Assembly: GCF_003668575.1 (NCBI RefSeq)
Contig: NZ_RCVZ01000011.1
Location: 62,001-126,000 of the forward strand
Origin: Falsibacillus albus
Lineage (GTDB): Bacteria > Bacillota > Bacilli > Bacillales > DSM-25281
Reading direction: 5' to 3'
DNA length: 64,000 nucleotides
The stretch's first letter is position 1; each line of letters starts with the position of its first letter. Positions 52,124 to 62,261 of the stretch are shown piece after piece. The position numbers were made by a program, and so were the translations under genes. The notes under the pieces were generated by a model. That model was given only the letters and a program-made list of their open reading frames with translations. It had not been told where the DNA came from and made no database searches.

Positions 52124-53197
52124 ATGGCCGGAATCCTTAGGAATTATGCCGATTATTTACCCGTTACCAAGAATACTCCAGGGCTGACGCTCCATGAGGG
52201 GAGTACACCTTTATTATTTGCTCCAAGGTTATCTGAACGGCTGGATTTGGAGCTTCATTTCAAATATGAAGGGCTGAATCCCACGGGGTCCTTCAAAGAT
52301 CGGGGGATGGTGATGGCAGTCGCCAAAGCGGTGGAGGAGGGGAGTCACACGATCATGTGTGCTTCCACAGGGAATACGTCAGCTTCTGCTGCTGCATATG
52401 CGGCACGGGCAAATATCAATTGCTTTGTGCTGATTCCAGATGGCCATATCGCCCTTGGGAAATTGGCGCAGGCCATGATATATGGGGCAAAGATCATGGC
52501 GATCAAAGGGAACTTCGATGAAGCCTTATCCATTGTCAAGGAGATTACATCCAAGGAATCCATCACGCTCGTCAATTCATTGAACCCATATCGGTTGGAA
52601 GGGCAAAAAACGGCTGCATTTGAAGTATGTGATGATTTGATGGGGGCTCCTGATATTCTAGCGATCCCAGTCGGAAATGCAGGAAATATTTCGGCTTATT
52701 GGAAAGGGTTTAATGAATATTATCAAAGCGGCGTGATTGATAAGCTGCCGCAAATGTTCGGCTTTCAAGCCTCCGGTGCGGCACCGATTGTAAGAGGAAG
52801 CATCGTCCAAAACCCTGAAACGGTAGCCACTGCGATTAGAATTGGAAATCCGGCGAGCTGGGAGAAGGCGGAAGAAGCCCTCGAGTCATCCCGTGGCCTC
52901 ATTGATGAAGTTACGGATGAAGAAATCTTGGAAGCTTATCACCTGCTTGCATCAATGGAAGGTATATTTGCTGAGCCAGCTTCTGCAGCTTCATTTGCAG
53001 GGATCATAAAGCTCAAGCAGCAGGGCAGGATTGAAGCCGGGAAAAAGGTTGTCTGTGTGCTGACTGGAAACGGTTTGAAGGATCCTGATTCTGCCATACA
53101 AAAGGCAGCAGTTCAGCCATGGAAGGTCAACAATGATTACGATGAAGTATTGAACGCCATCAGGCAATTGGCAGGTGATTCCCATGGAGTCGTTTGA
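52124..53197 (+). CDS. thrC: Threonine synthase
   Basis: This 357-residue PLP enzyme converts phosphohomoserine to threonine. The PLP lysine is in [11 protein letters not shown], the PLP phosphate loop is [16 protein letters not shown], and [18 protein letters not shown] is also present. ATG 52124 is one base past hom. The frame reads open upstream to 52076 but that part overlaps hom. The end overlaps thrB by 14 nt, so translation is coupled. Confidence 0.96.
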   Translation: MAGILRNYADYLPVTKNTPGLTLHEGSTPLLFAPRLSERLDLELHFKYEGLNPTGSFKDRGMVMAVAKAVEEGSHTIMCASTGNTSASAAAYAARANINCFVLIPDGHIALGKLAQAMIYGAKIMAIKGNFDEALSIVKEITSKESITLVNSLNPYRLEGQKTAAFEVCDDLMGAPDILAIPVGNAGNISAYWKGFNEYYQSGVIDKLPQMFGFQASGAAPIVRGSIVQNPETVATAIRIGNPASWEKAEEALESSRGLIDEVTDEEILEAYHLLASMEGIFAEPASAASFAGIIKLKQQGRIEAGKKVVCVLTGNGLKDPDSAIQKAAVQPWKVNNDYDEVLNAIRQLAGDSHGVV

Positions 53198-54107
53198 AGT
53201 AGAAGTCAAGGTGCCGGGCAGTACGGCCAACCTCGGACCGGGATTCGATACGATCGGGATGGCGCTGCAGCTTTATACAACCATCAAGATGAAAAGGGCT
53301 GAGAGGACTTTCATTCATTTGAGAGGGGGGAATCTAAACGGGATTCCCACGGATAAAAGCAATCTCGTCTATCAAGCTGCGAAACTGATTTTCGAGAAAG
53401 CCGGCTATGTTCTCCCTGATCTCGAAATAGATATCGAGAGTGAAATTCCTTTAACGAGGGGTCTCGGAAGCAGTGCGGCCGCTCTTGTCGGTGGGCTTAC
53501 GGCAGCGAATGTGCTTGCTGGTGAGCCTTTCAGCCGCAAAGAAATCTATGACTTGGCAACGTCGGTAGAAGGGCACCCTGATAACGTGGGGGCATCCTTA
53601 CTGGGAGGCATTGTCACAGCAGCCTGGGATCAGCAGCAAGTATCCTACGTCCGTATGCTCCCGATGAATGGAATCAAGGTGGTCGCTGCCATTCCCGACT
53701 TTGAATTATCAACGAACATGGCAAGGGATCTTCTTCCTTCAAGCTATTCAAGGGAAGACACCATCCATGCCATCAGCCATGCCGCCCTTCTTGCCAGTGC
53801 GCTGGCTACCGGAAATACGATGGTCCTGTCGCAAGCCATGAAGGACCGGATTCATCAGCCATATCGGATGCATATGCTTCCGGGTTTGGAACAACTGTTG
53901 AACCATGCCCGTGAATACGGGGCATTGGGAGTCGCTTTGAGCGGGGCAGGACCGACGATCATTGCCCTCACAGAAAACGAAGACGGACGTCTCCCGCAAT
54001 TTATGGAAAGCATTCTCCTTGAACATGGTGTGCCTTCCACGATAAAAACATTGCCCATTGATACTGTTGGTGCAGCTTCCGTAGAGGTATGCCCCAAACT
54101 GTTATGA
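53184..54107 (+). CDS. thrB: Homoserine kinase
   Basis: This 307-residue GHMP kinase phosphorylates homoserine with ATP. Motif 1 is [17 protein letters not shown], the ATP loop is [16 protein letters not shown], and motif 3 is [15 protein letters not shown] 53184 lies inside the thrC end with AGGTGATT before it. The last codons are part of the operon terminator stem. Confidence 0.95.
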   Translation: MESFEVEVKVPGSTANLGPGFDTIGMALQLYTTIKMKRAERTFIHLRGGNLNGIPTDKSNLVYQAAKLIFEKAGYVLPDLEIDIESEIPLTRGLGSSAAALVGGLTAANVLAGEPFSRKEIYDLATSVEGHPDNVGASLLGGIVTAAWDQQQVSYVRMLPMNGIKVVAAIPDFELSTNMARDLLPSSYSREDTIHAISHAALLASALATGNTMVLSQAMKDRIHQPYRMHMLPGLEQLLNHAREYGALGVALSGAGPTIIALTENEDGRLPQFMESILLEHGVPSTIKTLPIDTVGAASVEVCPKLL

Positions 54108-54133
54108 AGCAGTTTGGGTGCATGCCTATTTTT
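54086..54133 (+). terminator. Terminator of hom-thrC-thrB, overlapping the thrB stop
   Basis: Stem GGTATGC + CCCAAACTG paired with CAGTTTGGG + T + GCATGCC (16 bp, one bulge, one G-U), followed by TATTTTTATGG. The thrB stop codon lies in the loop. Confidence 0.85.
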
Positions 54134-54170
54134 ATGGCTGTTTTCTAAAAGATTGTTGTTTTTTATAGAC

Positions 54171-54223
54171 GGGTCAGGTGTGAGGCGCCTCGGAAAGCGA
54201 GCATCCTGCAGGGGAAATCAACC
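54171..54223 (+). repeat. Dispersed repeat remnant R8
   Basis: 3' part only: GGTGTGAGGCGCCTCGGAAA, then GCGAGCATCCTGC and GGGGAAATCAACC. The rest of the gap 54134-54553 shows nothing else that I can name. Confidence 0.75.
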
Positions 54224-54553
54224 TGGCGGAAGTATTGATGAATAGCAACTAATTTTACGAAAAGGGCCTTGTTTTTTTATCGTTTTTCAATTTATTGAGA
54301 AGATTCAAATCGGCTGTTCAGTTAAATTTGCCAACTTTTCTGCCTTCTCTTACCTTTTTGCAAGACTCATTCTCTGCAGTAAACTTCTCAAGCAACTCCT
54401 CAAACCACTTGCCACAACTTAACTCATCGATTCCGTAGATAAAAAAATAAAATAATTTTCAAAAAAGTGTACACAAATGGATTTGATTGTTATATACTGT
54501 ACTACAACAGAAGAACAAAATAAAATCTGTACTATAAAAAGGAGAGGATCTTG

Positions 54554-54691
54554 ATGGCAATGCAAAGTCCAGTTGAATTCTTTAAGAAGCTTCCGAAGAA
54601 AAGGTGCCCTGAATGCGGGCAGCATATGGAGGAGCAGGCTGAGTCATACTTCATGGAATGTGAGCACTGCTTATCCAAGAAAGCGGAATAA
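54554..54691 (+). CDS. yhfH: YhfH family small zinc-ribbon-like protein
   Basis: The 45-residue gene has AAAAGGAGAGG upstream and a terminator overlapping its stop. The protein starts MAMQSPVEFFKKLPKKRCPE. It has two Cys pairs, C-P-E-C (about residues 18-21) and C-E-H-C (about 37-40), as in B. subtilis YhfH. Four cysteines at this spacing suggest a zinc ribbon. The function is unknown. It is transcribed toward aceB, but the strong terminator separates them. Confidence 0.85.
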   Translation: MAMQSPVEFFKKLPKKRCPECGQHMEEQAESYFMECEHCLSKKAE

Positions 54692-54710
54692 TAGCCGCTT
54701 TCTTCTTTTT
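54677..54710 (+). terminator. Terminator of yhfH
   Basis: Perfect 10-bp stem AAGAAAGCGG / CCGCTTTCTT, 8-nt loop, then CTTTTT. The stop codon lies at the loop. Confidence 0.9.
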
Positions 54711-54735
54711 GACAGGCGGTAAGTGAATAAGAGGT

Positions 54736-54747
54736 GTGTTATAACAC
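54736..54747. promoter_or_regulatory. Palindrome with extended -10 upstream of aceB
   Basis: GTGTTATAACAC is a perfect 12-bp palindrome. Within it TGTTATAAC reads as an extended -10 element. Only 63 bp separate the yhfH terminator from aceB, so a promoter is needed here, and a protein bound to the palindrome would cover it. Confidence 0.5.
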
Positions 54748-54773
54748 AGCGAAAACAGGGGAGGAAGTGATCG

Positions 54774-56369
54774 GTGGAGATGAAGACAGAAGAAAAAGGA
54801 ATTCAAATAACAGGAAAAATCGCGGAAGGATATGAACAAATAATATCCGATGATGCGATTAAATTCGTAGAACGGCTGGAACGGAAATTTGGTCAAAGAA
54901 GACGTGAGCTGCTGGAAAGAAGGAGAGAAATCCAAAAGAAAATCGATGATGGCTGGAATCCAGATTTTTTGCCGGAAACAAAGCATATACGTGAATCGGA
55001 CTGGACTGTGGAGAACATACCTGCCGACCTTGAAGATCGCAGAGTGGAAATTACGGGTCCTGTTGATCGGAAAATGGTGATCAATGCGTTGAATTCAGGC
55101 GCAAAGGTATTCATGGCGGATTTCGAAGATGCGAATTCCCCGACATGGGAAAACTGCATCGATGGGCAAATCAACCTTAGGGATGCCATTCGCGGAACGA
55201 TTTCCTATACGAATGATCAAGGAAAGCACTATCAGCTGATGAACAATCCTGCAGTGCTTAAGGTGAGACCGCGGGGGTGGCATTTGGAGGAGAAGCATTG
55301 TCTCGTGGATGGGAAGGCCGTTTCAGCAAGCTTATTCGATTTTGGATTGTATTTTTTCCACAATGCCCAATCGCTTAATGAAAAGGGAAGCGGTCCATAT
55401 TTTTATTTGCCGAAATTGGAGAATCATCTGGAAGCAAGGCTTTGGAATGATGTTTTTATTTTTGCCCAGGAAGAGCTTGGAATCAATCAGGGGACGATCA
55501 AGGCAACGGTGCTTATTGAAACGATCCTTGCTGCATTTGAAATGGATGAAATCCTGTTTGAACTGAAAGAGCATTCTGCTGGCCTCAACTGTGGGCGCTG
55601 GGATTATATCTTCAGCTTTATCAAGAAGTTCCGAAACCGGGAAGAAGTCATTTTTCCAGATCGTTCGGTCGTGACGATGACGGTCCCAAATATGAGGGCA
55701 TATTCGCTTCTTGCCATCCAAACTTGTCATAAAAGGCATGTCCATGCAATTGGAGGCATGGCGGCGCAAATTCCTGTCAAAGGTGATCCAGAAGCAAATG
55801 ATGAAGCATTCGCAAAGGTCCGAACTGATAAAGAACGTGAAGCGCGTGATGGGCATGACGGAACGTGGATTGCACATCCGGGAATGATCCAGACGGCATT
55901 GGATGTTTTTAACGAGCTTGTCCCAGCCCCAAACCAGATCCATCGAAAACGTGAGGATGTCTCCATCGATGGACAGCAGCTGCTTCAAGTGCCTGAAGGG
56001 TCCATCACGGAACAAGGAATGCGCACAAACATCAATGTAGGGATTCAATACATCGCTTCCTGGCTCTCAGGAAGAGGGGCTGCACCAATCCATCATTTAA
56101 TGGAAGATGCAGCGACGGCGGAAATTTCAAGGGCACAGGTATGGCAGTGGCTTCGTCACCCAAAAGGAGTATTGGATGACGGAAGAAATGTCGACCATGA
56201 AATGTTCCGGGCATTAAAGGACGATGAATTATCCAAAATCATGGTGGAAATAGGATTGGAAAGATACCAAGCAGGACGGTTCGAGGAAGCGGGCCATCTG
56301 TTCGAACGATTGATTTTAGACGATGAGTTTGTTGAGTTTTTGACCCTTCCAGCTTATGAAAGATTATAA
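54774..56369 (+). CDS. aceB: Malate synthase A
   Basis: This 531-residue enzyme of the glyoxylate shunt condenses glyoxylate and acetyl-CoA to malate. Landmarks: FMADFEDANSPTWENCI (metal and substrate), NNPAVLKVRPRGWHLEE, TVLIETILAAFEMDEIL (catalytic Glu region), GLNCGRWDYIFSFIKK and DGTWIAHPGM. Length fits malate synthase A (about 530). GTG 54774 has GGAGG at 9 nt; the ATG two codons on is possible. It is followed after 18 bp by aceA. Confidence 0.96.
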   Translation: MEMKTEEKGIQITGKIAEGYEQIISDDAIKFVERLERKFGQRRRELLERRREIQKKIDDGWNPDFLPETKHIRESDWTVENIPADLEDRRVEITGPVDRKMVINALNSGAKVFMADFEDANSPTWENCIDGQINLRDAIRGTISYTNDQGKHYQLMNNPAVLKVRPRGWHLEEKHCLVDGKAVSASLFDFGLYFFHNAQSLNEKGSGPYFYLPKLENHLEARLWNDVFIFAQEELGINQGTIKATVLIETILAAFEMDEILFELKEHSAGLNCGRWDYIFSFIKKFRNREEVIFPDRSVVTMTVPNMRAYSLLAIQTCHKRHVHAIGGMAAQIPVKGDPEANDEAFAKVRTDKEREARDGHDGTWIAHPGMIQTALDVFNELVPAPNQIHRKREDVSIDGQQLLQVPEGSITEQGMRTNINVGIQYIASWLSGRGAAPIHHLMEDAATAEISRAQVWQWLRHPKGVLDDGRNVDHEMFRALKDDELSKIMVEIGLERYQAGRFEEAGHLFERLILDDEFVEFLTLPAYERL

Positions 56370-56387
56370 AAAAGGAGGAATTTTGGA

Positions 56388-57677
56388 ATGAGACAAGAGA
56401 AAGCTAGAAAATTGGAGATGAACTGGAAAAATGATGCGCGGTGGAGCGGGATTGAACGTCCGTACTCTGCAGATGATGTAATACGGCTGAGAGGATCGAT
56501 CGATATTGAACATACACTTGCCAAGCGAGGCGCTGAAAAGCTCTGGAATCTGCTCCATACAGAAGAATATGTTCATGCACTTGGAGCGTTGACAGGGAAT
56601 CAGGCGATGCAGCAAGTGAAGGCTGGATTGAAGTCCATATACTTAAGCGGATGGCAAGTGGCGGCAGATGCAAATTTATCCGGAAATATGTATCCAGATC
56701 AAAGCTTGTATCCGGCAAATAGCGTTCCACAGGTGGTGAAGCGGATTAATCAGGCACTGCAGCGCGCGGATCAAATTCAGTATATGGAGGGAAAGGAAGA
56801 TGTTGATTGGTTCGCTCCGATCGTAGCGGATGCAGAAGCTGGATTCGGCGGACAGCTGAATGTATTCGAGTTGATGAAAAGCATGATTGAAGCAGGCGCT
56901 GCAGGCGTCCATTTCGAGGACCAGCTATCATCCGAGAAGAAATGCGGACACCTTGGAGGAAAAGTGCTCCTTCCGACACAAACGGCTGTCAGAAATTTAA
57001 TTGCTGCACGATTTGCAGCTGATGTAATGGGAGTTCCGACCATCCTTGTTGCCCGGACAGATGCCAATGCGGCCGACCTCATCACAAGTGATGTTGATCC
57101 GGCAGATGCTCCATTCATAACCGGCAACAGAACGCCAGAGGGCTTTTTCCAAACGAAAGCAGGTATTGATCAGGCCATTGCAAGGGGGCTTTCCTATGCA
57201 CCGTACGCCGACTTGATCTGGTGTGAAACATCCGAGCCGAACTTGGAGGAGGCTCGCCAATTTGCTGAAGCGATCCATGCGAAGTTCCCCGGGAAATTAC
57301 TTGCCTATAATTGTTCGCCATCCTTCAACTGGAAGGCAAAGCTTGACGATCAAACGATTGCTGGTTTCCAGCGTGAACTGGCAAAAATGGGTTATAAATT
57401 TCAATTTGTCACGCTTGCCGGCTTTCATGCCCTCAACCATAGCATGTTCGAATTGGCCCGACAATACAAGGATCGTGGAATGGCAGCGTATTCTGAGCTG
57501 CAGCAAGCAGAATTCAACAGCGAGCAATATGGCTACACCGCCACCCGCCATCAGCGTGAAGTGGGAACGGGCTACTTCGATGAAGTCGCCCAAGTGGTTT
57601 CAGGTGGAACTTCCTCGACAACGGCGCTTAAAGGATCGACCGAAACAGATCAATTCCATGCAGCGAAAGCCAATTAG
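56388..57677 (+). CDS. aceA: Isocitrate lyase
   Basis: This 429-residue enzyme splits isocitrate to glyoxylate and succinate. The catalytic signature is [13 protein letters not shown], with Cys at about residue 187. [21 protein letters not shown] and the active-site NCSPSFNW segment are also present. AAAGGAGG precedes the ATG. It forms an operon with aceB. B. subtilis 168 lacks this shunt, so the host can probably grow on acetate or fatty acids. Confidence 0.97.
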   Translation: MRQEKARKLEMNWKNDARWSGIERPYSADDVIRLRGSIDIEHTLAKRGAEKLWNLLHTEEYVHALGALTGNQAMQQVKAGLKSIYLSGWQVAADANLSGNMYPDQSLYPANSVPQVVKRINQALQRADQIQYMEGKEDVDWFAPIVADAEAGFGGQLNVFELMKSMIEAGAAGVHFEDQLSSEKKCGHLGGKVLLPTQTAVRNLIAARFAADVMGVPTILVARTDANAADLITSDVDPADAPFITGNRTPEGFFQTKAGIDQAIARGLSYAPYADLIWCETSEPNLEEARQFAEAIHAKFPGKLLAYNCSPSFNWKAKLDDQTIAGFQRELAKMGYKFQFVTLAGFHALNHSMFELARQYKDRGMAAYSELQQAEFNSEQYGYTATRHQREVGTGYFDEVAQVVSGGTSSTTALKGSTETDQFHAAKAN

Positions 57678-57689
57678 TCATTAAGCAAG

Positions 57690-57724
57690 GGTGGCCCCAA
57701 AGTGACAGGCACTTTGGGGCCGCC
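57690..57724. terminator. Terminator between aceA and the convergent gene
   Basis: Stem GGTGGCCCCAAAGTG / CACTTTGGGGCCGCC (15 bp, one G-U) with a 5-nt loop. T tracts are interrupted (TTCATTCATTT on plus). It can serve both strands. Confidence 0.8.
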
Positions 57725-57729
57725 TTCAT

Positions 57730-58101
57730 TCATTTAATGATGGAGAATCCGACGAGGGATTCAGGTGGATTTCCAAGGATAAGCAGGCTGATCTTGGCAT
57801 AGCCGCCCTCGGCGTGATCCTTCAGCAAACCTCTCAGTGTGTGGTTTGCATCGGCTGCTTTCAACTTTTCGATTTCCGCATGATAGAGTGCCATAACGGA
57901 ATCTTCTACATTCTTCGGGTGGAAGCGCAATGGGTTTTCATTCGCGATGAGGCTGCCCATATATTGATATTTAAACTGCAATTGACGAGTCAAATTCACG
58001 ACATGCAAGAAGTGGCCGAACAGTTCCGGTTCGCTCCCTTTCAGCGCTTGAAGTGAATCGTGAGCTTCCTGGAGTTGGTCTCTGCTTGATAATGCTAGCA
58101 T
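57730..58101 (-). CDS. Hypothetical protein, small helical
   Basis: The 123-residue protein starts at ATG 58101, where AAGGGGAAA lies about 6 nt upstream; the frame to 58143 has no site and would almost reach the thioesterase. The protein seems helical and soluble: LSSRDQLQEAHDSLQALKG, then FGHFLHVVNLTRQLQFKYQYMGSLI. It ends in a hydrophobic LVGFSIIK. No family is recognised. It lies 32 bp after the YkhA-like gene on the same strand, so cotranscription is likely. Confidence 0.7.
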   Translation of the reverse strand: MLALSSRDQLQEAHDSLQALKGSEPELFGHFLHVVNLTRQLQFKYQYMGSLIANENPLRFHPKNVEDSVMALYHAEIEKLKAADANHTLRGLLKDHAEGGYAKISLLILGNPPESLVGFSIIK

Positions 58102-58133
58102 TGGTATTTCCCCTTTCATACAACTTGTCAGCG

Positions 58134-58649
58134 TTATTCCCACGGCTTTTCAACAGTAATATAGCTGGCTAATTCTTTACTCTTTGTCCTTCTCAGCTTG
58201 CGGATTTCCGCTCTATCTTTGGCTGTATCATATAAGAACTTCTCTTCCTCAGTTTCTGGAAGAACAGGCGGTACTTCCACAGGCCGTTTATCTTCTCCGA
58301 GAGCGACAAAAGTCAAAAATGCTGTAGCAGCAATTCTTCGTTTTCCCGTCAGCATGTCCTCCGCAATGACCTTGCAGAATATTTCCATAGAGCTTTTTCC
58401 GGTATAAGAAACGAAGGATTCGATGCAGACGGAATCCGTTTGTTCGATCGGATATAAGAAATCGATGGAATCGGTGGATGCCGTCACGCATTCCTTCACA
58501 CGTGAATGCCTTCTGGCTGATAATGTTGCTGCGCCATCCAATTTCTTCATCAAAACGCCGCCAAACAATGTATTATAATTATTTAAATCACAAGATAAAA
58601 CTTGGTCTGTATTGACTATGCGGCTTTCTTTCGCTTTTTTTGGTTCCAT
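58134..58649 (-). CDS. Acyl-CoA thioesterase, hotdog fold (YkhA-like)
   Basis: The 171-residue protein has the length of B. subtilis YkhA. LNNYNTLFGGVLMKKLDGAATLSARRHS contains the active-site N..N..GG...D pattern of this group, and VTASTDSIDFLYPIEQTDSV and GKRRIAATAFLTFVAL follow. It hydrolyses acyl-CoA in the cytoplasm, with long-chain or branched substrates likely. AAAGGAAG precedes the ATG. It is the first gene of a two-gene unit with the small helical protein. Confidence 0.9.
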   Translation of the reverse strand: MEPKKAKESRIVNTDQVLSCDLNNYNTLFGGVLMKKLDGAATLSARRHSRVKECVTASTDSIDFLYPIEQTDSVCIESFVSYTGKSSMEIFCKVIAEDMLTGKRRIAATAFLTFVALGEDKRPVEVPPVLPETEEEKFLYDTAKDRAEIRKLRRTKSKELASYITVEKPWE

Positions 58650-58794
58650 GATGCTGCTTCCTTTCTGTGTGGAATCGGTAGAAAGTTACTTGCTTAGCCC
58701 AAGTGTAAAACCGCTTTTGTCATAAGTAAAATGGATAGTTTTCATCTTCATCATAGATAATATCTATGAAAATGCTTACATTAATAATAAAAAG

Positions 58795-58833
58795 GAATGA
58801 AGAAACCGATCCAAAATCATGATTCTGGATCGG
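58795..58833 (-). terminator. Terminator of pepT-lysR unit
   Basis: On the minus strand, CCGATCCAGAATCA / TGATTTTGGATCGG pairs almost end to end (effective loop about 4 nt), followed by TTTCTTCATTCC. It begins 17 bp past the LysR stop. Confidence 0.8.
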
Positions 58834-58849
58834 CCTTCGAATACACATA

Positions 58850-59740
58850 TTAGTTTGTTTCGATTGAAAGTTGTTCTTTTGTGAATCGCAGCCATTCCTT
58901 CGCTGCAAAAGATAGGTATTGATCTTTTCGCCAAATGATGGCGAGATTCCAATATATCGATGGATTGACGATTTTGATCGGACGTACATTGTCGTTCAGA
59001 TGACTGCAGATGCTGTCCGGCAAAAGCGTGATGCCAAGTTTGCATGCAACCATTTCCTCGATAAAATCCCACTGGGAGCTTTCCGAAATGATTTTTGGAT
59101 TGAAGCCAACGAAATTGCAGGAGGAAATAATCAAATCCCGGAGCACAAAATCCTTGTTAAAGAGAATGAAGGATTCCTCGCTCAATTCCTCCAATTGAAC
59201 TTCTTTCCTATCAGCCAGCGGATGGGAAGGAGGGACGATCAGCTTCAAATCCTCTTTTAAAAATGAAAAATGGTGAAACAGCTCTTCTTTGGTCGGGAGC
59301 ACGACCACCCCGATGTCCAAATCATTCTTTTCGACATCATCTTCGATTTTCTTTGAGCCATCTTCGACAAGCTGAAACGTAATATCCGGATAGTGCTCAT
59401 GGAAGCGGCCGATCACATTCGGGAAGAACCTCGAGTCGATGATTGGCGGGAGTCCGATCCTGACGTGCCCTTTTTTCAATCCCAAAAGGTTATCCAGCTC
59501 CGACTGCAGGTTGTTGAAGGCTTTCTCGATAAGTTTTGCCTGCTCCAACAACACGGTGCCGGCATCGGTCAAAATCAATTTCTTTCCAGATCGTTCAAAA
59601 AGGTCGACGCCCAATTCAGTCTCCAGATTCTTGATCATTTTACTGATTGTCGGCTGGGTGATGTATAAATGCTCTGCCGCTTTTGTAAAACTATTGAATC
59701 GGGTAACCTCGATAAAATATTGTAGATGTTTGATGTCCAT
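58850..59740 (-). CDS. LysR family transcriptional regulator (CidR/YwbI-like)
   Basis: The 296-residue protein starts at ATG 59740, with AGGTGA upstream. The winged helix MDIKHLQYFIEVTRFNSFTK ... TQPTISKMIKNLE is followed by a ligand domain with GHVRIGLPPIIDSRFFPNVI. The N-terminal text is like CidR/YwbI regulators of holin-like cid genes, but no cidAB is in the window, so the target is open. It is encoded 33 bp after pepT on the same strand, probably cotranscribed. Confidence 0.88.
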   Translation of the reverse strand: MDIKHLQYFIEVTRFNSFTKAAEHLYITQPTISKMIKNLETELGVDLFERSGKKLILTDAGTVLLEQAKLIEKAFNNLQSELDNLLGLKKGHVRIGLPPIIDSRFFPNVIGRFHEHYPDITFQLVEDGSKKIEDDVEKNDLDIGVVVLPTKEELFHHFSFLKEDLKLIVPPSHPLADRKEVQLEELSEESFILFNKDFVLRDLIISSCNFVGFNPKIISESSQWDFIEEMVACKLGITLLPDSICSHLNDNVRPIKIVNPSIYWNLAIIWRKDQYLSFAAKEWLRFTKEQLSIETN

Positions 59741-59773
59741 TGCATTCACCTGCTTTGTGGGCACACATTTGCC

Positions 59774-61009
59774 TTATTGCGCTTTTTCTGCAAATAGTTT
59801 GCTGATTTCAATGATGACTTTTGTGGCTTTGACCATGCTGTCGGCTGAAATGAACTCATAGCGGCCATGGAAGTTTTCTCCGCCTGTGAAAATATTGGGA
59901 GTCGGGAGCCCCATATAAGAGAGCTGAGAGCCGTCCGTTCCGCCGCGGATCGGACGGATGATCGGTTCGATGTCCAGGTTTTTCATGGCTTCATAAGCAA
60001 TATCGACGATTTCCATCACGGGTTCGATTTTCTCCCGCATGTTGTAGTACTGGTCGTTCATTTCCAATACAACAGCCGCCTCGCCATATTTCCCGCGGAG
60101 CTCCGAAACGATTCTGTTGATGGTTTCCTTTCTGGCATTGAACTGATCGCGGTCAAAATCACGGATGATGTAGCTTAGCTTCGTTTCTTCGACATCCCCT
60201 TTGATCGAGCTCAGGTGGTAGAACCCTTCGTAACCTTCTGTTGATTCCGGTGCTTCTTCAACGGGAAGCTTCTGATTGAATTCCATGGCTATTTTGGCAG
60301 AGTTGATCATCTTTCCTTTCGCTGTGCCAGGATGGACATTCTTTCCTTTGAAAGTGATCTTCGCAGCTGCCGCATTGAAGCTTTCATATTCAAGCTCGCC
60401 GACCGGTCCGCCATCGACTGTATAGGCAAATGAAGCATTGAAGGCTTTTACATTAAACTTATGCGGGCCTCTGCCGATTTCCTCATCCGGTGTGAAGGCC
60501 ACCCTGATTTTCCCATGCTCGATTTCGGGGTGTTTTGCTAAATAGGCCATCGCCGTCATAATTTCGGTGATTCCGGCTTTGTTATCCGCTCCCAACAGAG
60601 TCGTGCCGTCCGTCACGATCAATGTTTCGCCTTTGTAGCCTTTTAATTCAGGAAAATCTTCAGGTGACATCGTGATATGTAATTCTTCATTTAAAATGAT
60701 TTCGTTTCCGTTGTAGTGTTCAATGAGCTGAGGCTTAACATTTGTCCCGGTAAAATCGGTCGCTGTATCCAAATGGGCCAAAAATCCGATCGTTTGAACA
60801 TCCTTGTCGGTTGTTGACGGCAATGTTGCCATCACATAACCATTCTCATCGATGGTTACTTCCTCCATGCCGATGTCCTTCAGCTCCTCCACGAGCATGC
60901 GTGCCAGCGTCCATTGACCCTGTGTGGAAGGGCACGTATCGCTGTCTTCATTTGATTGTGTATCCACTTGTACATATGTGGCTAATCGTTTAATCAATTC
61001 TTCTTTCAT
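59774..61009 (-). CDS. pepT: Peptidase T (tripeptide aminopeptidase)
   Basis: The 411-residue di-zinc M20-family peptidase has [13 protein letters not shown] (first metal His/Asp), [10 protein letters not shown] (bridging Asp), [13 protein letters not shown] (catalytic Glu and metal Glu), [15 protein letters not shown] and [24 protein letters not shown]. It removes N-terminal residues from tripeptides in the cytoplasm. AGGGAGATG precedes the start. Length matches B. subtilis PepT. Confidence 0.95.
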   Translation of the reverse strand: MKEELIKRLATYVQVDTQSNEDSDTCPSTQGQWTLARMLVEELKDIGMEEVTIDENGYVMATLPSTTDKDVQTIGFLAHLDTATDFTGTNVKPQLIEHYNGNEIILNEELHITMSPEDFPELKGYKGETLIVTDGTTLLGADNKAGITEIMTAMAYLAKHPEIEHGKIRVAFTPDEEIGRGPHKFNVKAFNASFAYTVDGGPVGELEYESFNAAAAKITFKGKNVHPGTAKGKMINSAKIAMEFNQKLPVEEAPESTEGYEGFYHLSSIKGDVEETKLSYIIRDFDRDQFNARKETINRIVSELRGKYGEAAVVLEMNDQYYNMREKIEPVMEIVDIAYEAMKNLDIEPIIRPIRGGTDGSQLSYMGLPTPNIFTGGENFHGRYEFISADSMVKATKVIIEISKLFAEKAQ

Positions 61010-61175
61010 TTCAATTCATCTCCCTAACTAAACTAAAATTATCATATCATGAGCAGAGAAAGGAAACACGTTTTGGAAGCGTGGGATGAAGCGGCATGTC
61101 GGTTTATAAAGGGGTCAATCAGGGAACTACTGCCAATATACTAACTGATGATCTATAGATAAGGAGGTGTGGGTT

Positions 61176-61997
61176 GTGCCCGAAGGTCCTGAAATACGCC
61201 GCGCAGCCGACAGCGTGGAAAAGGCATTGGTCGGACTGCCTGTTTTGGAGGTGTTCTTTGCATTTGAAGAATTGCAGGGCTATGAGCCGGCCTTGCAGGG
61301 AACGAATGTTCGAAGGGTCGATACTAAAGGCAAAGCGATGCTGATTCGCTTCGACAATGGCTGGACAATCTATTCCCACAATCAGCTGTACGGGAAATGG
61401 ATGGTGCGAAATGCTTATAACTACCCGAAGACAAATCGTCAGCTGAGGCTGGCTATACACAACGAAAAGAAATCTGCGCTGCTGTACAGCGCTTCTGATA
61501 TCGAAGTGCTGCGTGATGAAGAGGTAGACATGCATCCGTTCATAGCGAGGGTGGGGCCGGATATTTTGAGTGAAGACGTAAGTGAAGAACAGTTATTGGA
61601 CAGGTTTCAAAGCAAGAAATTTTATCGGCGGAAATGGTCCTCGCTTCTCCTGGATCAAAGCTTCATTGCGGGTATCGGAAATTATCTGCGCAGTGAAATC
61701 TTGTTTGTCGCCGGCATCCATCCAGATTTGCGCCCGACAGATTGTTCTGCTGAACAGTTGGAGAAGACGGCGGCAGCTGTCATCCAGCTAATGAAACAAT
61801 CATATGAAACCGGGGGCATTACGAACGACTTCGACCTAGCCATGAAATTGAAGGATAAAGGACAAAAGAGGCCGCAATATCGCCATTGGGTATTTAATCG
61901 CGGCGGTCAGCCATGCAGGGTGTGTGGAACCGAAATCGTCAAAACGATTGCAGCCTCGAGGCGGTTGTATTTTTGCCCGACATGCCAGAATAGGTAA
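61176..61997 (+). CDS. nei: Endonuclease VIII-like DNA glycosylase/AP lyase (Nei/Fpg)
   Basis: The start must be GTG 61176. These enzymes use Pro2 as the nucleophile and the next codons read P-E-G-P-E-I-R-R-A-A-D. AAGGAGGTG lies at ideal distance, and the three-codon longer frame would bury the proline. Length is 273 residues. Glu3 is present, the helix-two-turn-helix region includes SFIAGIGNYLRSEILFVAGI, and the end has a zinc finger with CRVC ... CPTC. The PEGPEIRRAAD start and YGKWMVR favour Nei (oxidised pyrimidines) over MutM (PELPEV). It excises damaged bases and nicks the DNA. Confidence 0.92.
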   Translation: MPEGPEIRRAADSVEKALVGLPVLEVFFAFEELQGYEPALQGTNVRRVDTKGKAMLIRFDNGWTIYSHNQLYGKWMVRNAYNYPKTNRQLRLAIHNEKKSALLYSASDIEVLRDEEVDMHPFIARVGPDILSEDVSEEQLLDRFQSKKFYRRKWSSLLLDQSFIAGIGNYLRSEILFVAGIHPDLRPTDCSAEQLEKTAAAVIQLMKQSYETGGITNDFDLAMKLKDKGQKRPQYRHWVFNRGGQPCRVCGTEIVKTIAASRRLYFCPTCQNR

Positions 61998-62000
61998 GTT

Positions 62001-62080
62001 GGTTGGCGGCGGGTGTGGGCCCCCGCAGAGGAGAGCCTACAGACACTCGGAAAGGGAGCATCCTGCTGTTGAGATCAACC
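62001..62080 (+). repeat. Dispersed repeat remnant R9
   Basis: Degenerate copy: GGCGGGTGTGGGCCCCCGCAG, then CTCGGAAAGGGAGCATCCTGC and GATCAACC. It begins just after the nei stop codon. Confidence 0.65.
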
Positions 62081-62261
62081 TTGAGCATCTTTTATGAATT
62101 TTCACGAGAATTTACGAATAAAGCGTGAAGATATCGCTCAAAAGTTAGCAGAACCATGAAGATTTCCTGCGAACAGCTATAATTTTCATCAACTGTTATT
62201 GAAAAAGGGAAAATGAAAGGTGGATTGCATGTTTGAAGATAAAAAGTGAAGAGCACCAAAC

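Noticed and set aside
55332-56048. 238-residue minus-strand frame inside aceB
   Set aside because: Shadow of the well-supported malate synthase gene; translation has no recognisable motif.
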